The notes beneath the pieces were generated by a model. The model saw nothing but the letters and a program-made list of their open reading frames with translations. It did no database searches and was not told the DNA's origin. Below, piece by piece: positions 59,145-64,000 of a DNA stretch of 64,000 nucleotides (positions are counted from its first letter, which is position 1; the number at the start of each line of letters is the position of its first letter). The position numbers and the translations under genes were made by a program. Source of the DNA: Liolophura sinensis (taxonomy: Eukaryota > Mollusca > Polyplacophora > Chitonida > Chitonidae); assembly GCF_032854445.1 (NCBI RefSeq), contig NC_088300.1, forward strand, positions 4,342,001 through 4,406,000. Reading direction: 5' to 3'.

Positions 59145-62100
59145 ATGGGTGAAAAGGTGGATTGTTTATTTTCTTTGGAGCTTGTCGTCGACAAGCTCTA
59201 TCTACCTCATGTTGTGTGCCGATTTCCCGCTTTAGCTTTTCGTCTTCTGGATTTTCCAACGATTTTAATAAGTCATGTGGAACAAGAACTGGGTGAAAGG
59301 ATCAAAACAAAGATATCTATGGATGCAGATTACTGTGTACCGCCACAATTTGCTGAGCTGAAAGACAAACATGGAAACTTCATGGTGAAGAAGGGAAAGT
59401 CGTGTCTGTTCAAGATCTCCTTGGAGGCATTGCGTGCCCATCTGACAAGTACACCACTGTATGTGATGGTTGTTGACTCGTACACAGATGTGCCTAAATT
59501 ACTTGGAAACAGCACTGTTCCACTAGATGCTATTATTGAAAACATAAGTAAGGATGTTGCCAGTGTGGGAAATTCCATTCCTAGTGTGCATGGTGATAAA
59601 GGATTATTTAAAATCTACAGTTTAATGGGAAAGGAAATAGGATATGTGATTCTGGGTTACAGGATGTTAAGCATAGGCCCTGCTCTTGTACCCCATTTAA
59701 CAGATCAGTTGATTTCACAGAAAGACAGCAAGCCACAGCAACTGCCAAAATTTGATTCAAGACCTGCTGAAACCTCAGAAATTCAACAACAACAACTTCC
59801 ATCAAGTCAGACTGCATGGACATCCACAGATCATCTTAAGCATAATGACTCAATAGTGCAGACTGATCATGAATTTACAACTGAAGATAAAAGCATTCAT
59901 GTTGATATGCCATATTCTGGAAATGAGGTGGCTGTACCAGCACAGAAAGCTGTTCATTCCATTTCGACTCAGACATCAAGAAGGTCTGGAATGAGGCTAG
60001 TACAACCTGAAAAATTGACTCTCAGGGATAATACAAATGAGAATGAAGACATAATCTTCACAAATATCTCCTGCCCACCCCCACTGTTCTACACTGGGAA
60101 CAAAAATAGAAAGACCATGTGGATAAACAGGGACATTGAGTCACCAGATATTTCTGATTCAAAGTATGAAGATCACAATGACATTATCAGTGTCATGGAT
60201 GAGGAAATAAGTGCAAATCTACCTAAATCATATGTGAACAAAGAAAATATCACACCTGAGGAGATTCATTATGAGCACAGCAATGTAGCAGTTCACTCAA
60301 GGCAAGGAAAAACACAAAATGTCACAGAAAACAACATGTTTCCTTTCCTGTCTGCATTATTGCAGGAGCTCAGTTGCTTGCCAGTTCCTCAAGGGATGCC
60401 AATGTTACCTCATCAATTACGCCAAAATGTTGTGCCGAACTTGTCACAGTTTAATGCAACCAGAAAGAGGGCAACAGATGGGAGAACTGGTCATAAACTT
60501 GTACAGGATTCTGTAAAGCCTGCATCTACTATCCGGCCAGATCATACTGTGTCTGGAGATCATATTCACAATCAAATCGCACATTCACCAGAACAGAAAG
60601 CTGGACATTTAAGCCACAGGAGCTGTGCTGGGGATCACCAAAGTGTTCCCAAAAACAAAAGCTGGCTTCGTAAAACGCCTGGGCAAGCTGTTAAAAAGTC
60701 AAAATTAACCTTTGGCATGACAAATACACAGAGACTTAGACTAGCAAAAGCTAATCCCCAAATGTACAGAGCTTTGGAGCGAGAGAGAGGTGGCATTCAG
60801 GCTGCTCAACAGTCAAGACCACCTCAGGAAGAGTTTGAGGAGGGAAATCTCTCAGACATGTCCACAGAAATTCGCAGGCATACACTAGATGAGATGGCAG
60901 AGACAGCAGGAGATAATGCCCCCTCCTCTGTGGAGGATAATAACCAGCAGAGACAAAGTGGTGAAGCGAACAAGTCCTTGAGGGTATCCTTCAATGAAAA
61001 TGTGGCGAAATTCTCCAGCCCAAATTCACGGAGACGCAAGAAAACAACACAAAGACAATATTCACCAGATAGCACAAGGAGAGAAAGGAAGTTTACACCA
61101 TCAACTCAAACCAGAACGAGAAAAGCAACAAAGACTCTTCAGTCTGAACTTAATGTGAATATAAGGGCCAGTAACAGCAATGAGGATAACAACCAGGTAA
61201 CTGACACTGGTACAGATGACACACCCAGGCAAACCAAGGGCACAGAGGAAAGTGCTCAGCCAGTAATGGCCATGATGCCCGATCTGCCACAGTATGTGCC
61301 CTATGAGCCTGATTCTACTGATAGTGAAGAACAAGAATCATTGAGTCACAGAAGTGGTAAAAGTATTGAAGTCCGATTACCCAGTGTTGAGCCAGCCTCT
61401 GGCGAGGAGAGCAATGCGAGTTCTCCAGAGAGACCGGAAAATGGTGCAAGTAAAATGAGCAAACTCCATTCATTTGCTGGTTTTCCCAAGGACTCTAATT
61501 ATTGGGATTCCTTAGAAGCAGGCAAATGGACTGGTGACAGAAGTGATGACGATGAGGTAGGAAATAGCAGTTATGTCCCTTCATGGGGTATGAACAGTGA
61601 TGTGGAAAGGCAGCATCAGTCGTCTGGCCTCTTCAGCTCCACAGGGGACTTGGATTCTCGACAATTTCGGTCTACAGAGGAACAGGAGCTATTAGACCTG
61701 CTCAGCGATAATGCCGAGGACTCCTCTTACCACTCAGCCCAGGCTGGGGTCTCAGAAGCAGCCTCTGGGAAAACAAAATCCTCTGACAAGGCCAGTGTTT
61801 CCACTGTGCTAAGGATCCCTGTTCTGAATCCCTTGTTGTCTGAATCCTCACCTGTGCCCTCCACAAGACGCTCTGTAGCGAGGGCGGAATTAAGCACAGC
61901 CCCTGCCACGGATCTCGCTGAGGCCTCTCCCAGCAGCTCCAAGCGTCCCACTCCGAGACCACGCGGTAAGAAAGCTAGAGAACTGGAGAAAAAGGAATCC
62001 ATTCACACAGAATCTGTTAGTACGTATATGCCATCAGATGCTGACAATGTGAACACTTCTCTTGCCAGTGACGCTACTTATTCTGAAGACTTTCATAACC

Positions 62101-62177
62101 TAGGCAGTGATGATGACAGTGTATCACCTCTCCCCCGCTATATCCCATCCACAAAACTTGGCTATACTATATCATAG
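59145..62177 (+). CDS. MAP10: MAP10: microtubule-associated protein 10, single exon
   Basis: An uninterrupted 1010-residue frame. The ATG (GACAGGATGG) has an in-frame TGA five codons upstream, fixing the start. The N-terminal 190 or so residues match the MAP10 N-terminal domain: CLFSLELVVDKLYLP, ALAFRLLDFPTILI, KKGKSCLFKISLEALRAHL, TPLYVMVVDS and GYVILGYRMLSIGPALVPHL. The long middle is disordered, Ser/Thr/Gln-rich with basic patches (SRRRKKTTQRQYSPDSTRRE). The C-terminus YSEDFHNLGSDDDSVSPLPR then YIPSTKLGYTIS matches the conserved MAP10 end. Human MAP10 binds and stabilises microtubules and acts in cytokinesis. It is of similar size (about 900 residues), also intronless as I recall. Divergent neighbour of FANCM; no functional link is implied. 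Confidence 0.93.
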   Translation: MGEKVDCLFSLELVVDKLYLPHVVCRFPALAFRLLDFPTILISHVEQELGERIKTKISMDADYCVPPQFAELKDKHGNFMVKKGKSCLFKISLEALRAHLTSTPLYVMVVDSYTDVPKLLGNSTVPLDAIIENISKDVASVGNSIPSVHGDKGLFKIYSLMGKEIGYVILGYRMLSIGPALVPHLTDQLISQKDSKPQQLPKFDSRPAETSEIQQQQLPSSQTAWTSTDHLKHNDSIVQTDHEFTTEDKSIHVDMPYSGNEVAVPAQKAVHSISTQTSRRSGMRLVQPEKLTLRDNTNENEDIIFTNISCPPPLFYTGNKNRKTMWINRDIESPDISDSKYEDHNDIISVMDEEISANLPKSYVNKENITPEEIHYEHSNVAVHSRQGKTQNVTENNMFPFLSALLQELSCLPVPQGMPMLPHQLRQNVVPNLSQFNATRKRATDGRTGHKLVQDSVKPASTIRPDHTVSGDHIHNQIAHSPEQKAGHLSHRSCAGDHQSVPKNKSWLRKTPGQAVKKSKLTFGMTNTQRLRLAKANPQMYRALERERGGIQAAQQSRPPQEEFEEGNLSDMSTEIRRHTLDEMAETAGDNAPSSVEDNNQQRQSGEANKSLRVSFNENVAKFSSPNSRRRKKTTQRQYSPDSTRRERKFTPSTQTRTRKATKTLQSELNVNIRASNSNEDNNQVTDTGTDDTPRQTKGTEESAQPVMAMMPDLPQYVPYEPDSTDSEEQESLSHRSGKSIEVRLPSVEPASGEESNASSPERPENGASKMSKLHSFAGFPKDSNYWDSLEAGKWTGDRSDDDEVGNSSYVPSWGMNSDVERQHQSSGLFSSTGDLDSRQFRSTEEQELLDLLSDNAEDSSYHSAQAGVSEAASGKTKSSDKASVSTVLRIPVLNPLLSESSPVPSTRRSVARAELSTAPATDLAEASPSSSKRPTPRPRGKKARELEKKESIHTESVSTYMPSDADNVNTSLASDATYSEDFHNLGSDDDSVSPLPRYIPSTKLGYTIS

Positions 62178-62855
62178 CATGCTCTGTGTTTTTGTCCAGA
62201 GTCAAATGTTAAATTTTTGTTCAAGCTTGCCACTGGTTGAGAGGATAGTGTGATTGTTATTCACATGAACTTATTCATTTTACAAACTTTTTGCTTCAGT
62301 TTGATTTTGAATTTCCTTATAAATTGAATCGCTTTTAATCAAAGACAACAATAGTTATGGAAAATCAGATTTATTAAGTTATTTTAAAGTGGCCCTTGTA
62401 CTATTAATTAAACTGTATATTATTAACCATATATTTTATTCTTTGTAATATTTTAATCATATTAGTGTTAATATTTATTCCCAGTTTATATTGGTGATTG
62501 AGAAATTTAAATTTTCTAGAAGAAAATAATATCTCTAAAATTTGCTGGAAATGAATGGCAGATTTCTAGGGATTTTCAGGTTCAGTCAATGAGAACAGGA
62601 ATTTTCTTATTTATTTGTAGCGCTATCAGGGTAAATAGTGACAATTTAAGTAGTATAAAGTTATAATTCTTGTGTTCAAGTTTTTGTAAAGTATGTGATT
62701 ATCAATAATTGATGTGAAAACAAACTGCATTCTCAAAAAACTGTTGTATGTTAAAGGTGAGTTTATGGAATATCATGCATCTCTCTCTACTATTTTGATG
62801 TTGTGGTCAGGTCAGATGTTCAGTGTTAACTTAATCCTTCATACATGTAATTACT
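62178..62855 (+). other. MAP10 3' UTR and flank
   Basis: AT-rich, non-coding sequence after the TAG. I see no perfect AATAAA; ATTAAA at about 62406 is the nearest candidate polyadenylation signal. Confidence 0.4.
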
Positions 62856-62859
62856 GTAT

Positions 62860-63447
62860 TGGTGTCATATACCTCATGTGATGGATTACTTTCATATGCC
62901 TCATGTGATGGATTACTTTCATAAGCCTCATGTGATGGATTACTTTCATATGCCTCATGTGATGGATTACTTTCATAAGCCTCATGTGATGGATTACTTT
63001 CATAAGCCTCATGTGATGGATTACTTTCATATGCCTCATGTGATGGATTACTTTCATATGCCTCATGTGATGGATTACTTTCATAAGCCTCATGTGATGG
63101 ATTACTTTCATAAGCCTCATGTGATGGATTACTTCCATAAGCCTCATGTGATGGATTACTTTCATATGCCTCATGTGATGGATTACTTTCATATGCCTCA
63201 TGTGATGGATTACTTTCATATGCCTCATGTGATGGATTACTTTCATATGGCTCATGTGATGGATTACTTTCATATGCCTCATGTGATGGATTACTTTCAT
63301 ATGCCTCATGTGATGGATTACTTTCATATGCCTCATGTGATGGATTACTTTCATATGCCTCATGTGATGATTACTTCCATAAGCCTCATGTGATGGATTA
63401 CTTTCATATGCCTCATTTGATGGATTACTTTCATAAGCCTCATATGT
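62860..63447. repeat. 27-bp minisatellite downstream of MAP10
   Basis: About 21 copies of CATGTGATGGATTACTTTCA plus TATGCCT (27 bp), with TATGCCT and TAAGCCT alternating as the main variant. Frames on both strands (HVMDYFHMP; HMRHMKVIH) are artefacts. Confidence 0.93.
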
Positions 63448-63659
63448 GATCAATTGGACTATGAACCAAGAACGGGCCATCATCAACTCGTCAGATTTGC
63501 ACTTGCTTATGTGATAAGACATACTGAAGAAAGGATGACATCTGGCGTTTTTAGCTCGCCTGTACGAAGTAAGGAGAGGTATTGTGAGAGGAGGGGAAAG
63601 TGGCAGTGTTAGTGTCCGGTTAAACATTTTATTTCGCTCCTGTATAATGATCTCTCATC

Positions 63660-63835
63660 CATAGGTTGAAGGCGAAGTTGTTTTTTTTTTTTAGCTCCCT
63701 CATCTAAGGTACATGTATGCATGTAAATGTACATACTTGGATGCAAGGTTAAGGCTTATTTTTTTTTTATCTCCTGCACATTGGGCTGTATACATGGATT
63801 GAAGGTTAAGGGTTTTTTTTTTTAGCTCCCTAATT
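63660..63835. repeat. Imperfect tandem repeat with T-runs, about 80 bp unit
   Basis: About three copies of AAGGTTAAGGGTTTTTTTTT-like sequence followed by AGCTCCCTAAT or ATCTCCTGC and a CATGTATGCATG-like spacer. AAGGTTAAG recurs at the right window edge (63992-64000). Confidence 0.6.
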
Positions 63836-63837
63836 TA

Positions 63838-63945
63838 ATTTATCTATTTACTTGATGGTTGTTTAATACCGTACACAAAATATATCACTGTTAAGATGGA
63901 GGCCAGCATTATGGTTGGAAAAAACCGGGTAGGGCCCAGGGAAGA
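63838..63945 (-). mobile_element. Diverged partial SINE
   Basis: TTTATCTATTTACTTGATGG, AATACCGTACACAAAATATA and GGCCAGCATTATGG correspond to the reverse complement of the SINE 3' half seen at 4545-4660. Confidence 0.55.
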
Positions 63946-64000
63946 CTTCCCTAGTCTACGGTATGGTGTGTAAATGTATGTTCTCCGATGAAAGGTTAAG

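Noticed and set aside
62851-63627. 258-residue minus-strand frame downstream of MAP10
   Set aside because: Mostly the 27-bp minisatellite (HMRHMKVIH repeat); the short non-repeat ends show no recognisable domain.

Overview
This is animal nuclear DNA: spliced genes with GT/AG introns, tRNA-derived SINEs, a decayed retroelement and many minisatellites. SINE tails ending in TTGAGTACGGCGTAAAAC plus ATAAATAAAT-type runs, as I recall them from mollusc and brachiopod genomes, suggest a lophotrochozoan, most likely a mollusc. I cannot name the species.

Left third (1-16 kb). After a 38-bp minisatellite at the left edge, two paralogous plus-strand genes (4159-6246 and 9467-15643) encode secreted cystine-knot proteins. 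Each has a signal peptide, a Cys-containing pro-region, a shared HDNDMCCPT junction, a CxGxC ... CSC knot ending in F-E-P-F-(D/E)-(V/I)-P, and an unusual Ser/Thr/Asn-rich tail with glycosylation sequons. They look most like Spaetzle-type Toll ligands, but this is not certain. The second gene holds a reverse transcriptase remnant in intron 1 and a 39-bp minisatellite with a 200-N assembly gap in intron 2. Its exon 2 donor also appears out of phase.

Centre (17.5-56.7 kb, minus strand). A complete FANCM orthologue was assembled here by hand: 27 coding exons, 7506 nt, 2501 codons plus stop, with every intron phase consistent. The order is SF2 DEAH helicase (exons 1-9), MHF-binding-like region (exons 10-12), a very large disordered exon 13 with an RMI-binding-like motif, further acidic exons (14-20), then an ERCC4/XPF-type nuclease fold and tandem helix-hairpin-helix (exons 21-27). 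Unlike vertebrate FANCM, the nuclease fold keeps the catalytic set VDSRE ... DYIL ... VERKxxxD.

The FANCM introns are crowded with minisatellites; at least eight of 26 contain one. In two neighbouring introns the repeat unit carries a copy of the adjacent exon's 3' splice site and first codons (exons 22 and 23). Two other arrays begin at the donors of exons 12 and 19.

Right end (56.7-64 kb). MAP10 (microtubule-associated protein 10), a single 1010-codon exon on the plus strand, lies head-to-head with FANCM across 2.4 kb. It is followed by AT-rich 3' sequence, a 27-bp minisatellite and SINE or T-rich repeats.

The strongest points are the apparently catalytic FANCM nuclease, the exon-boundary minisatellites beside it, and the pair of tailed cystine-knot cytokine genes.
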